In this document: positions 8,951-19,900 of the stretch, piece by piece | Position numbering within the stretch: position 1 is the stretch's first letter | How the letters are laid out: each line of letters opens with the position of its first letter | Origin: an uncultured Prevotellaceae bacterium | Lineage (GTDB): Bacteria; Bacteroidota; Bacteroidia; Bacteroidales; Muribaculaceae | DNA length: 64,000 nucleotides | Reading direction: 5' to 3' | Assembly (NCBI GenBank): GCA_900318335.1 | Contig: ONKF01000002.1 | Span: 1-64,000, forward strand | The notes under the pieces: model-generated | Seen by the model: the letters and a program-made list of their open reading frames with translations, nothing else | Told to the model about the DNA's origin: nothing | The model's database searches: none | Position numbers and translations under genes: made by a program

Positions 8951-11900
8951 ATGAATAGAATTAGAGGTTTTATCTTACTTGTGTGCTTGGCCGTGATGGG
9001 TACCGCATGGGCGGCAACCATCAGCGAGAGCCAGGCGAGAAACTTAGCTGCCCGATTTATGGCACAGCGTTCAATCCCGTCGACCTCTCTCAAGACCGCC
9101 CACAAGGCGCTGTTGCGGGGTGCCGCACCCACGAGCGATAATCAGGCCGCTTATTATGTGTTCAATTCCGCTTCACGCGGTTATGTCATCATTGCCGGTG
9201 ACGATCGGGTGCCCCTTGTGCTTGGGTATAGCGACACAGGTGTTTTTGACCCCCAGGATATTCCCGTCACCATGCAGGAATGGCTCGATAGCTATTCTGC
9301 TCAGATCGAGGCTATCGTCGCTGGTGCCAAACCCGATGTGCGCACCTCATCTCGCGACGCTATCGCACCGCTGCTCGGTGTGAATTGGGGCCAGGGTTTG
9401 CCCTATAACGTCTTGTTGCCCCATGTGCCCGGCAGCAGCAACGACCATGCCTATGTGGGCTGTGTGGCGGTGGCTATGGCTCAGGTCATGTCCTTCTGGC
9501 AGTATCCTGCGCGTGCTTCCAAGACCATCCCGGCTTACACGTCCTACAGTGGCCGCACCTATGAGACATCCATTCCGGCACTTTCTCCCATCGACTTTGA
9601 TTGGGAGAACATGCAGAATACCTATTATGTGAACGACAGCACCAGTACCGAGTGCATGGCTGTTGCCAACCTGATGCTTTACAGCACGTCGGCGTTGCAG
9701 TCCAGCTTCGGCCTCACCGCGACCAACAGCTATACGCGCAAGATTCCGGCTACGCTCATCGAGTTCTTCGGCTACAAGAATTCAGCCCATTACGTCTACC
9801 GTGAGAACTTCAGTACCGAGGGTTGGGAGGATCTCATCTATGCCGAGTTGGCTGCTGGGCGCCCCGTGGCCTATGGCGGCAACAAGCAATCGGCGGGCCA
9901 CGCCTTTGTCTGCGACGGCTATGATGGCGACGGTCTTTTCCACATCAACTGGGGCTGGAACGGCAAGAGCAACGGCTACTTCCTGCTCAACCTGCTCAAT
10001 CCCAGTGCCGAGGGCATTGGCAGTGCGGCTGGAGCCTACGGCTACGTCAAGGGTCAGGGTGCAGCCATCGGCATCGAGCCCGATCTGGACGGTACCGACG
10101 GCGAGGCGGCTTTCACATTTGAGAATTTGTCCATGAGTTCTCCCAACACGACACGCAGCGCTGCGTCGAGCAACTTTTCGGTACAGGTGTCGGGCAAGTT
10201 TGTAAACAACACCAATGTCACTTCCCAGTTCCGTCAGGGATGGGGTCTGTATAACTCCGATGGCCAGCTGGTTGACGTGCTGTTTATTCGCTATACTACC
10301 AGCGCTCTGGGCAATGGAGAGTATGTCACGGTATCCAGCCGCACGTTGAATTTCGGCGCCGGCATCACCGAGGGCACTTACCGCATCTTGCCCATTTATT
10401 CCATCTACCCCAGTGAGGATTACCGTCCCTGCATCGGCTCGGATGTGAACTATATCGAGGTGACGTTTAATGGCACTTATTCCTGTTCCATCAAGGGTTA
10501 TGGTACTGCTGGCTCGTTGGCCAAATACACGGTCAACAGCCTCACCACCGAGGGCACGCTTAACCACGGCAAGCCCGTCACGGTTAACCTTAACCTCAAG
10601 AACGCGGGCACCTCGACCAATGACCTTATATATATGTTTGTGGACGGCACCTTCAACGCGATGGGCCTGGCTAATATCGCCGCTGGCGAGTCGGGTGACG
10701 TGGTTTACCGCTTCACGCCCGCCACGGCTGGCAGCAAGACGCTCACTTTCTCGCTCAACGAGGACGGCTCTTCACCGTTCTATACCCACAAGGTGACCAT
10801 CAGCACTATGCCCGCGGCAACCCTCGACGTGTCCTATCGCATCCTGGGCATCACCGACGAGGATAACCGCATCATCACCGCCGACCATTACACCATCATT
10901 GCCGATGTGACCAACACGGGCACAACAACCTATAACGAGGATTTCTCGGTGCGTCTCTACCGCATCAACAACAGTGATACCAACGTGGGCACCGAGCTCC
11001 AGAACCAGACGCAGCATCTCGTTCTTGCTCCAGACGAGTCGGCAAGTTTGCAGTTCGACTTCGACCATGACCTGGTGGACGGCTGGCGCTACTTCTGCTA
11101 CCTTTACTACTACAGCAGTGGAGAGACCGTGGGCACCGGTACACGCTGGTACACGATCAATCTCAGCGGTGAGCCTGTCACACCCGTCACCCGTTATAGT
11201 GTGACTGCAACCAGTGCACCCGTCCAGGGCGGCTCCGTCAAGCTTGGCGGCCCCATTGTCAACTGCAAGGTGAAGCCTGGCGAGACCGTAACCGTCACCA
11301 CCAAGCCTAATGTGGGCTGGCAGTGCGTTGCCGTTACGATTACCGATGCCGAGGACCACCCCGTTGATGTCACCGTGACCGATGGCGTTCTCGCGTTCGT
11401 CATGCCCGAGGCCGATGTGGCGGTCAACGCCGCGTTTGAGCGCTCTACGGGTAACGTGTTTGAACTCGTCACCACGCGTGACAGCATTGTCGAGGGCGGC
11501 ATCTATGTGATTGCCACCAAGTATTATGACAAGGCGATGAAGTTCCATGCCCAGGGTGAAGCCACCTTTGTGGGCACCGATGTCGTCGAGTGGCTCGATG
11601 AGGACAAGTCACGCATGAGGGTCAGCGACGAGACCTGCTTCATCCGGATGCTGGCCGTCAACCCCGACACCATTAAGCACGGATCCACCTCGGGAGCCAG
11701 GACTAACGCATTCCTGAGCTATGGCAACGGCTACTTGACGACCAGTAACAATAATCTCATTGTGAGTGAGGCCTGCACCAGCCTGTGCCGTGCGGGAATG
11801 TTTGTAAGCACCAACGAGTACAACTACCTCGTGCGTTTCTTCAACGAGGCGTCGGGCGCGTCGAGCGACTATATGACCGTGCGTTACGACTACGAGGGCA

Positions 11901-12175
11901 ATAGGTTCCGCATCATCAACTACAGTAGTGACAACCAGCAACGCGTGTGGCTCTATAAGCTCGTGGACGAGACCCCGATTGAGCCTCAGGTTCTCATTGG
12001 TGACGTCGATGATGATGGAGCGGTGACCATCAGGGACTTGACTGCCTTGATCGACAATCTGCTCGGTGATGGTGGCGAGATCAATATGCTCAACAGCGAT
12101 GTTGATGGCGACAGCGCCGTTAACATCAAGGACGTGACCGCCCTCATCGACCTCCTCCTCTCAGGCACCCTCTAA
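8951..12175 (+). CDS. Secreted C10 (streptopain-like) cysteine peptidase with dockerin-like tail
   Basis: A 1074-aa secreted protein with a signal peptide to about residue 21 (TAWAA). A Spi-type inhibitory prodomain covers about 22-130 (ISESQARNLAARFM). The C10 catalytic domain covers about 138-375, with Cys171 in YVGCVAVAMAQVM, His317 in SAGHAFVCDGYDGDG and the oxyanion/Trp region INWGWNGKSNGYF. Beta-sandwich regions follow to about 745, then an InlB-B-like repeat (about 748-830). Next is an uncharacterised FELV...RVWLYK module (about 836-1003), and last two dockerin-like repeats (1018-1070: DVDDDGAVTIRD and DVDGDSAVNIKD). The prodomain predicts secretion as a zymogen. The FELV module recurs in the giant protein downstream. 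Start chosen at 8951 because it gives the signal peptide and sits after the promoter. Confidence 0.92.
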   Translation: MNRIRGFILLVCLAVMGTAWAATISESQARNLAARFMAQRSIPSTSLKTAHKALLRGAAPTSDNQAAYYVFNSASRGYVIIAGDDRVPLVLGYSDTGVFDPQDIPVTMQEWLDSYSAQIEAIVAGAKPDVRTSSRDAIAPLLGVNWGQGLPYNVLLPHVPGSSNDHAYVGCVAVAMAQVMSFWQYPARASKTIPAYTSYSGRTYETSIPALSPIDFDWENMQNTYYVNDSTSTECMAVANLMLYSTSALQSSFGLTATNSYTRKIPATLIEFFGYKNSAHYVYRENFSTEGWEDLIYAELAAGRPVAYGGNKQSAGHAFVCDGYDGDGLFHINWGWNGKSNGYFLLNLLNPSAEGIGSAAGAYGYVKGQGAAIGIEPDLDGTDGEAAFTFENLSMSSPNTTRSAASSNFSVQVSGKFVNNTNVTSQFRQGWGLYNSDGQLVDVLFIRYTTSALGNGEYVTVSSRTLNFGAGITEGTYRILPIYSIYPSEDYRPCIGSDVNYIEVTFNGTYSCSIKGYGTAGSLAKYTVNSLTTEGTLNHGKPVTVNLNLKNAGTSTNDLIYMFVDGTFNAMGLANIAAGESGDVVYRFTPATAGSKTLTFSLNEDGSSPFYTHKVTISTMPAATLDVSYRILGITDEDNRIITADHYTIIADVTNTGTTTYNEDFSVRLYRINNSDTNVGTELQNQTQHLVLAPDESASLQFDFDHDLVDGWRYFCYLYYYSSGETVGTGTRWYTINLSGEPVTPVTRYSVTATSAPVQGGSVKLGGPIVNCKVKPGETVTVTTKPNVGWQCVAVTITDAEDHPVDVTVTDGVLAFVMPEADVAVNAAFERSTGNVFELVTTRDSIVEGGIYVIATKYYDKAMKFHAQGEATFVGTDVVEWLDEDKSRMRVSDETCFIRMLAVNPDTIKHGSTSGARTNAFLSYGNGYLTTSNNNLIVSEACTSLCRAGMFVSTNEYNYLVRFFNEASGASSDYMTVRYDYEGNRFRIINYSSDNQQRVWLYKLVDETPIEPQVLIGDVDDDGAVTIRDLTALIDNLLGDGGEINMLNSDVDGDSAVNIKDVTALIDLLLSGTL

Positions 12176-12200
12176 TTTATTATACCAAAGACGACAATTG

Positions 12201-12236
12201 CCACGAGGAAGTGCCCCAACTCGCCTCTGGTTTTTT
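12201..12236 (+). terminator. Terminator of the first C10 peptidase gene
   Basis: CCACGAGG pairs with CCTCTGG across a 15-base loop with one bulged base, directly followed by six T. It lies 25 bases after the stop codon. Confidence 0.65.
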
Positions 12237-12238
12237 AA

Positions 12239-12351
12239 TCGGCCTAACGGCCGAGAAATTAAGCAAAAATTATAAATAAAATTAAAATAAAAATCGTTTT
12301 TTGTTTAATTTTTATACAAATTTTGTTTAATTTCTCCGTGCGTAGCACGGA
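12239..12351. repeat. AT-rich imperfect palindrome capped by two GC hairpins
   Basis: A short hairpin (TCGGCC, TAAC loop, GGCCGA) opens the element and another (TCCGTGC, GTA loop, GCACGGA) closes it. Between them the arms GAAATTAAGCAAAA (12255-12268) and TTTTGTTTAATTTC (12321-12334) pair with a single G-T. The pairing continues imperfectly inward to the centre near 12294. The whole 113 bases would fold into one long hairpin with a small one at each end. It may be a non-autonomous repeat element or a bidirectional terminator for the minus-strand pair. Confidence 0.6.
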
Positions 12352-12405
12352 TAAAAAAATTACAGGCTGGGATTGTGGCACATCCTCGTGGCTTTGTTGT
12401 GTTTT

Positions 12406-12816
12406 TTATGGGCGGGAAAGCAGGAGCAGCACGCGGGCGCGGTGCAGGCGCCACGCAGTTCCATAGATGCTGTCCTCGTCGCCGTAAAGCGACATCAGCG
12501 TGTAGTTGGCCAGGGCCGCAACGATGGCGCTCTTCAGGTCCCGAGCCAGGGTGAGCAGCGGGCGACGCTCCACGCCCACGGTGAGCTGGATGTTCTGGCT
12601 CTCGATATTGAAGTTGATGTTTTGGCTGACGATATAGCCGCTGATGCGGGCCAGCAGGTCGTCAAGGCCTTCCCTCACGCGCCGGTCCACGATGGGTTCA
12701 TTACTGCTGTTCACTCCCCATGCGGTGGCATTTTCGGCGGGGTGCCAAGTACCCTCGGTATAAATGGCTTGCTGGATTTCGTCCAGGTCGATGGCAATTT
12801 CAATTCTGTAATTCAT
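12406..12816 (-). CDS. Small uncharacterised protein, second gene of a phage-like pair
   Basis: A 136-aa soluble protein with no signal peptide or membrane segment. I do not recognise a named domain. It begins MNYRIEIAIDLDEIQ and has a helical C-terminal half rich in Arg and Leu (WRLHRARVLLLLS). It follows the 158-aa gene by about 75 bases on the same strand and probably shares its promoter. The pair resembles small conserved proteins often found in Bacteroidales prophages, but no integrase or structural gene is nearby. Function unknown. Confidence 0.6.
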   Translation of the reverse strand: MNYRIEIAIDLDEIQQAIYTEGTWHPAENATAWGVNSSNEPIVDRRVREGLDDLLARISGYIVSQNINFNIESQNIQLTVGVERRPLLTLARDLKSAIVAALANYTLMSLYGDEDSIYGTAWRLHRARVLLLLSRP

Positions 12817-12891
12817 GGCAATACTTGTTTAGATTTATGGATAATAGTGAATAATTGATGTCATGTGAATGACTGTGGGCTTCGGGACGGG

Positions 12892-13368
12892 TCACCTCAT
12901 TGCCCGGATTCGGGCTTGTGGGCAGATTTTGGTCATGGCAGTGGCCGGTGACAAGAAGAAGCGTGACGCGCGGCAGTGGGTGAGCACATGGTCGATTGCG
13001 CTTTCGACGCTCATTCCCTGACTCATCAGCGAACTCACGCGTTGGGTGATTTCATACCACATCTGGCGGCGCAGGCGGTTCTTGGGCAGACCCATCTCGG
13101 CCCCAGTGCGGTAGGTGCGGGCGCCGCAGCCTCTTTTCTCCTGGGCGGCCAGCAGATGGCACACGCAGCGGTAGGCGCGTTCGTGGTTCACGTGGTAATG
13201 CGGATGTCCGTTGGCGATGGTAAACTCTGCCGCCGCACGGCGGGCTTTGCTCTCAGGCACGCCCTTCTCTATCAGGGCGTCCAGTGTCGGGCAGTACAGG
13301 GCCAGGAATTCCTTGTCTCGCTGTTGGCACAGCTCACGTTGTTCGATGGTTGATTGCATGTCGTTCAT
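12892..13368 (-). CDS. Small uncharacterised protein, first gene of a phage-like pair
   Basis: A 158-aa basic soluble protein starting MNDMQSTIEQREL. The ATG at 13359 is an alternative start. The pattern HPHYHVNHERAYRCV, then QMWYEITQRV, then CRASRFFLSP is similar in layout to small Bacteroidales phage-associated proteins I recall, with an aromatic HYHV/RFY motif, an EI helix and a second FFLSP motif. This is a weak, memory-based resemblance. The codons before 13368 are excluded because they run toward the promoter and add nothing recognisable. It is transcribed with the following 136-aa gene. Function unknown. Confidence 0.6.
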   Translation of the reverse strand: MNDMQSTIEQRELCQQRDKEFLALYCPTLDALIEKGVPESKARRAAAEFTIANGHPHYHVNHERAYRCVCHLLAAQEKRGCGARTYRTGAEMGLPKNRLRRQMWYEITQRVSSLMSQGMSVESAIDHVLTHCRASRFFLSPATAMTKICPQARIRAMR

Positions 13369-13413
13369 GGTGATAAATGTGTTTAGAATGGTAAAACAAT
13401 AATTTTGATGTTG

Positions 13414-13445
13414 CAAAATTACAACATTGTTGGTACCTTGTCAAG
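13414..13445 (-). promoter_or_regulatory. Promoter for the phage-like gene pair
   Basis: On the minus strand it reads CTTG, 20 bases, TAATTTTG. The -7 box ends 46 bases upstream of the ATG at 13368. Confidence 0.65.
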
Positions 13446-13641
13446 TGATTTAACAATATTTCACACCCAATACACTCTCCAGCCGGCGGATTATACTGAT
13501 AGGCTAACGCATTCTCTTACAAAACAACTTTATTTATAAAACAACAAGAAATACAAGAAACACAAACTGATAATATAGAGGCTTCGGGGGGGCGGATGTC
13601 AACCGTTTAATCCACTTAATCTGCCGACAAAAAAGAAAGTT
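13446..13641. other. Intergenic stretch, no gene seen
   Basis: This is part of a gap of about 600 bases between the phage-like pair and the giant-protein gene. It is AT-rich with a G-rich patch near 13585-13595. I see no gene, RNA or clear hairpin here; the signals lie on either side. Confidence 0.6.
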
Positions 13642-13766
13642 GTTCCGCCCCTTTAAACTTTAAACTCTAAACTCTAAACTGCGAGCGCAGCGAGCATACC
13701 ATCGTTCCGCCCCTTTAAACTTTAAACATTAAACATTAAACTTTAAACTGCGAGCGCAGCGAGCAT
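13642..13766. repeat. Two-copy direct repeat with internal TTAAACT heptads
   Basis: Copy 1 (13642-13697) and copy 2 (13704-13766) both start GTTCCGCCCC and both end GCGAGCGCAGCGAGCAT. Between these ends, copy 1 has four and copy 2 five heptamers of the TTAAACT type, so they differ in length by exactly one unit (56 versus 63 bases). The pattern suggests slippage of a simple repeat inside a duplicated element. No gene is present. Confidence 0.85.
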
Positions 13767-13826
13767 TACGCTTATACCAAATCTCATGTTTTTTGATTGT
13801 ATTTTGTTAAAAATGCAAATCAATTG

Positions 13827-13856
13827 TTGTTAATTCGATATTATTTATTAATTTTG
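13827..13856 (+). promoter_or_regulatory. Promoter for the giant repeat protein
   Basis: TTG, 19 bases, TAATTTTG. It predicts an untranslated leader of about 100 bases, longer than for the neighbouring genes. Confidence 0.7.
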
Positions 13857-13911
13857 TAGGTTGCAAAGTGAATAGTTGTCTGTGGTGCGACAGTACCCCC
13901 AAAGACTCAAC

Positions 13912-13941
13912 TTAAGGCAGAACCTTAAAACAGATTTTTTT
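13912..13941 (+). promoter_or_regulatory. Attenuator-like hairpin in the leader of the giant-protein gene
   Basis: TTAAGG (13912-13917) pairs with CCTTAA (13923-13928) over a 5-base loop, and a run of seven T follows at 13935-13941. It sits inside the leader, 24 bases before the ATG. The stem is short and AT-rich, so it may be only a weak pause site. Confidence 0.35.
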
Positions 13942-13964
13942 ACTAACCAATAAATAAATTCAAG

Positions 13965-16900
13965 ATGATGAAAAAGTTATTACTATTCCTAATGATGCTC
14001 GCTTTTGCACTACCACCGGCATGGGCGGGCTTGCAGACTGTCACCATCAATAGAAATGAGGGACAGTTTGAGGAGTCGAACGGTGTCTATTACTGCTACA
14101 AGAGCGGTTTGATGATGACGTTCACCAGTGGTATGAATAACCCAAATTATCTGGTGGAGCACCAGCAGGTGTATTTCGAGGTGCGTTCAGTCAATTCCGA
14201 GTACATCATCAAGAAGATTGTGTTCCACTGTGTGGATAATACCACCAGTGATAATCTGGATTGCTTCTACTGGGGTCCCTCAACCATCTCTATTGTACAG
14301 AACTGGACCTACCCCAATCAACCAGGAACTTACCGTCACAGCGGCTACACTGGTACTTGGACGGGTACGACCAACAAGATCCAGTTCACCACCATGGCTA
14401 AGCCCGTGCGTTTCGGCTCGGTGGACATCACCTTCGAGAAGGAAACCGGTGACATCTTTGAGCTGGTAACAAACGATGACCAGCTGCAGGCTGGTCAGAA
14501 GTACACCATCGTTAACCAGTACTATCCTACTAATGCCGAGGACGAAGGTTATGCGATGAGCACTTTAATGAACGATTCCTACAGCACAATAGGCCGAACC
14601 AAGGTGTCATTTGTTCCGAATACCAACAAGCACAAGGTGATCGTGAATGATGAGACGAGGATTATCACCTTGCTAACAGGAACAGGTGTAGAAGACCGCC
14701 CCTGGTATTTGGGCACTGGAAGTTCAACGGTTAAGATGCGCCGAGCATCGTCTCAGAGTGGAGGACTCGCTTCTACAAAAGGCTACACGCTCAGCTTTGA
14801 AAACATAAGCTCTTATCCCGAATTCTTCCCCGTAAAGATTGAGATTGGTGCAGAGGCTGACAATTATCCTGCAAAAATCAGGTTCTGCGATAATTCAGCC
14901 AATTATAACAAGCCGACAGATACTAATTATGCGATAGGTCACAATAATGACTATCAATACTTCAAAGTGCTGGATATCACCAGTACTAACTCCTATGCTT
15001 CAACTCAGCGTGTACATCTATACAGGCCGGCTCAGAACTACATTATCACTACTGAGCGTATTCCAGAGCAGGGTGGTGAAATCACTTTGACCGACGGCGT
15101 GCTGGAGATCAATGGTCAACAAACCTCGCAAGAGTTTGAGAATGTATCCTTCTATGTGAGCGTTAACGATGGCTATACCATCCAGTCGGTAACCGCTACC
15201 GATGCCAATAACAATCCTGTTACTATTGATTGTACTCAGACCACATTGCAGGGCAACCGATACACCTTCACCATGCCTGCTGCTAATGTCAACATTGTGG
15301 TCAACTATGCACAGGCCAACTATCACGTAATCCATGCTGAGTGTGACCCGACCTACGGCGGAGAATATACCTTCAATAGTGGTACGTTTGACACGAACGA
15401 TCAGGTCGTTTCTTACAATGGCAATTTAGTCAACTTTGGCATCACGGCAAGCCTTGGCTACGTGTTCACTGGCATCACTGCTACCAGCGAGGACGGCCAG
15501 AGCACCGTCCTGCAACTGACGGACAATGGTGACGGCACCTACAGTTTCGTTATGCCTGACAATGATGTGACCTTGAGCGCTACCTTCGACCGCGTGATTG
15601 GCGACATCTTCGAGCTTGTGACTTCGGGCAGCCAGATCGTGGAAGGCTCTACCTATATTATTGTGAGTCAGAATCACGATAAGGTAATGAAACATAAGAG
15701 CAGGAGCGAGAGCACTTTCCAGGGGGCAACTATTGTGGAATGGCCTCTGGGTGCCGATGACAAGTCTAAGGTGCGTGTTGACGATAACGCTTGCTTCTTC
15801 CGCATGGATGACCTTGACGTGAATACGTCCAATAATTATAGATCGGCCTACATGAACACGCTGGTGGGCTATATCGGCTATAACGGGTATGATGGAACTA
15901 CTGGTAATGTGATTACCACACCCGAATTGAGCGGATATAATCGCGCCACGATGTACATTAGTGGAGCGGCCAATGGGCTAAGTAACTACTTGTGCACCTT
16001 TGACTCCATCAAGACCGCTAATAGGACCATCCGTTATGAGGTTGCAACCAATTCGTTTAAGATTATAAATTACAATAATAACTCTGACGAACGTGTATGG
16101 CTGTACAAGCTGGCCGATAGTTACCACAACATCTCGACCGTGTGCACGCCTCCCGAGGGTGGTAGCATCACGGTTGATGCCACTTCAGCTCAAGCTGGCG
16201 AGACGGTGACGTTCTCAGTTGCCACCAACGAGGGCTATAACTTCAATGGCGTGACGGTAACCTATACCGACGGTAGCACCGGCACAATCGCTATAACTGA
16301 GAATAGTGACGGTACCTATAGCTTTGAGATGCCGGATAATGCAGTGACGATTACTGCTGAATTCTCGGTTATCCCTGTTGGATATGCTATTACGACCGAG
16401 TGCATCCCGAGTGATGGAGGTTATTGCCACGTTTATGTCAACAATGTAAACTACTATGGCAGCGCTAATGCCATGCCTGGCGAAAATGTGGCTGTATGGG
16501 TAGGCACTAACATGGGCTATCGCATCGCTAGCGTTACTGCCGAGAATTTGACCACTGGTGAGGCTGTGACGCTTACCCTTGACCCGAATAACTCAAACGC
16601 CGCAGGTAATACTTATGACTTTACCATGCCCGTGGGTAACGTTAAAATCACAGCCAAGTTCTATCAGAACCTGTTCCTGCTCGGTACCGTTATGGGACGC
16701 ACAACCTGGTGTGCTGCTGGACCCGAGTTCACATTTGACGAAACAAACGATGAGTATTACCTTGATGTCTATTTCAAGGGTATGAGTGCAAACGACCCCT
16801 ATAACCTATTTAACCTGGCCACTGCAACTGATAACATCGATTGGACGAATAGGGATGTATCTGGTGGCAACTGGGGAGCAGTGCAAGGCCGTTTGTTTGC

Positions 16901-19900
16901 CGCATCTCCCAATATGAATGTGGGTGATGGCTCGACAGCTACTTTATACGGTGACAACAATCATAATGATATGTCCTTCAGGATTCATGCTGGTGTTTAC
17001 CGCATCAAAGTAAACCATGCCATGAATCAGATGACGATTACTCAGATCTATCCGACAATGTCGTTTAACCCCGTGAGCAATTCTACAGTTCAATTGGGCG
17101 ATGAAGTGCACATCACGAGTGATCTCCAGTCTATCGTGCATACAATTGCCGAGCGGTATGGTATGCATGACGATCATGGTGGTCCGTGTGAGCAGAACGC
17201 GATCTTCTACAGCACCACCAATGACTGGAATGATGAAGTCCAGCAAGAACTGGAAGGCTCTGTTACAATAACTGAGTTGGGAACCACGACGGTGGAATCG
17301 TCGGCTGCAATTGGCCAAATTATTGTCGATGGCATGGCTGTTTATAACGTTGTTCCGGTGAGCCACAGCATTGAGGCCATGTGGTTACCACAGGATGCTG
17401 GTTCGGTCAGCGTGGTATCTGCTGCTAACGAGGGCCAGACTGTAACATTCTCGGTACAAGCCAACGCAGGCTATAGCCTGTCATCGTTGACTGTCAGCAA
17501 GGACAGCAATGCGCAGCCGATCGATTATACCGACAATGGCGATGGTACTTACACCTTCACCATGCCTGCCGATGATATTATCATTATGGCTAACTTCTCG
17601 GCGCAGCAGTACAACATTATCACTCAATGCACACCACCTGAGGGTGGATCGATTGATAATGTGGTTCCCTCTGCAGCAGCGGGTGAGACTGTGACGTTCA
17701 CTGTAACGCCCAATATAGGATGGACACTGACTGGTCTCACTGTGACCGGCGACAGTGGCGGTGATGTTACTGTGACCGACAATGGTAACGGTTCATATAG
17801 CTTCACCATGCCCGAGGCCAATGTGACAGTGACTGCCAACTATGGATTGACAGGTGTCATCTTCAAAATTGTGACCGATCCAAGCGAGATAGTCGAGGAA
17901 GAGTATTATACTATAATCAATCGAGAATATGACAGAGTATTGAATAGCATTGCTCCTAATGCCGCTACCAATTACTATTCATCGACCGATATTGTTGGGT
18001 GGGTAACACCTGGTGAATATGACTATGTAAAACTTGATGGTCGTGCTTGTTTCTTCTCGCCCGAAGATGTTACTGGCTTTGAAACTGGTGGTCATACTTT
18101 ACACAAGGTCGGTTATCTTAAGACATCAGGTGGGTATATTGGCCGTGAGCCTAATGTTGAGAATAATGAATATGGTCATTTAGCATTATTTGGCTCCAAA
18201 GATGATGTGAAACCGTTCACCATGTCGGTTGATACATATGGTGCCGGCTCCCCTGAGCATTATGCTTATATCTTTTATGATCATGAAGTGGATGGTAGTC
18301 ATCCTGATGAATGGCAGGTATTCTTTGACAATTATTCCTACTTCGAGTATAATAGCTTCTTGATGAAACATCAAAAAAACTATACCTTTAACACATGGCT
18401 CTATAAGCCTGCCAAGATGCACAACATTACCACTGTTGTCACTCCCGATGGAACTGGTTCTTCGCTTGAGTTGTATGGCGGTGCTGTAGGTAACGCTGGT
18501 GCTGAGGGTTCTACAATCATTGTTGTTCCAATAGCAGGAGAAGGTTATGCGCCCTCTAGCCTCGTTGTTACCAACGACGGTACAGATCAGGTTGTGGAAG
18601 CCACTCCTGATATAGATGGCTCTTACTCGTTCATCATGCCAGGCAATGATGTTACCATTACGGCCCACTTTGAGACAGGATTCAAGATTGAAACAGAATG
18701 CGAGCCCGAAGATGGTGGTGAAATTATCGTCGTTCCCTCGGCTATTGCAGGCCGTACTGTAACGTTTGAAGTATGGCCCAATGACGACTATGTAGTAACG
18801 TCAGTGACAGTTACTACTAATGGTACTGAAACTTTAGCTGTCGATGTCGTTGAAAATGAGGACGGTACTTACAGCTTTGTGATGCCGGCATCTGACGTCA
18901 TCGTGAAGGTTGTCTTCGACGTACAAGCCTCAACATTGCAGTACATCGAGAAATGGGATACTTATGCATCCGATACCCGTGTGACCGTGAGTGATGAGCT
19001 TATCGGTACGTGGATGGCTAAGCAGTACCTCTGGGCTAAGGATCAGTATCCGCAGCGTTCCAATGTATATCTGGAAAGGGACGTTAATGTTGATCCCAGC
19101 GACTTCCTCCGCAACCACCTGAAACGTGAGGTTGACGAGAATTACTTTATCCCGTGGCAACCCGATGAATGGGATCAGAGCAACTGGGTAATGCTCGACT
19201 TCAGTCAGATTCCAGGCTTTGAAGACTGGGAAGATAACGTTGAATCTTACTTGGCAATGCGCGAGGCGATGCAAACCTTTGTGGACAACAAGATTGAAGG
19301 TGGTACCATTACGGGTAGGTACTTGTGCCAAGGTGAACCTTTGAATGCCGAAGAGGCTCCATTTGATTACCCCAAGGTTCAGCATATCATTGTCCTTGAA
19401 AAGCTTCCTGAAGTTGTCAAGCCTGTAACTACCCCACAGACCACGTTGGGCTATCCTGGTTATGTCCGGGATCCCAAGGAGTGGAGAGGCACGTTCTATG
19501 ACGACCCCAGCGATTATAGTTATAACCACTACATGAGCTATAATTTCCATTCAGGCAATACGTCTTCCTCTGGAACACAGATTGATGAGGGCGCATTATG
19601 TTATTGGTATGATAATCATATTGTGCTGGATCCTAACGCACGCTACTTCTTTATGACCCCTAAGGATCAGGAAGTTGCCCAAGTGTGTGGCGTATGGGTC
19701 GGTCAGAAACAGTTCAAGTTCAATGGTGAGACGATCTTTGGAGATGTGTTCGACAGTTACGCTTTCAGTCCCGAAGAGGGTGTGAACCAGTTCGGCTTCA
19801 GTGGTGCATTCTATGTACCCAGTAGGGTTTCTGGTGATGATTTGGGTGGTTGGAATTACAACCGACTGATTTCTGAAGACGAGCATAATAATCCCAAATA

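Noticed and set aside
12892..13368. A toxin-antitoxin pair
   Set aside because: Neither protein shows a known toxin or antitoxin motif, and the genes are 75 bases apart and not overlapping.
13642..13766. Possible CRISPR array
   Set aside because: Only two copies, the units contain simple heptads instead of unique spacers, and no cas gene is near.
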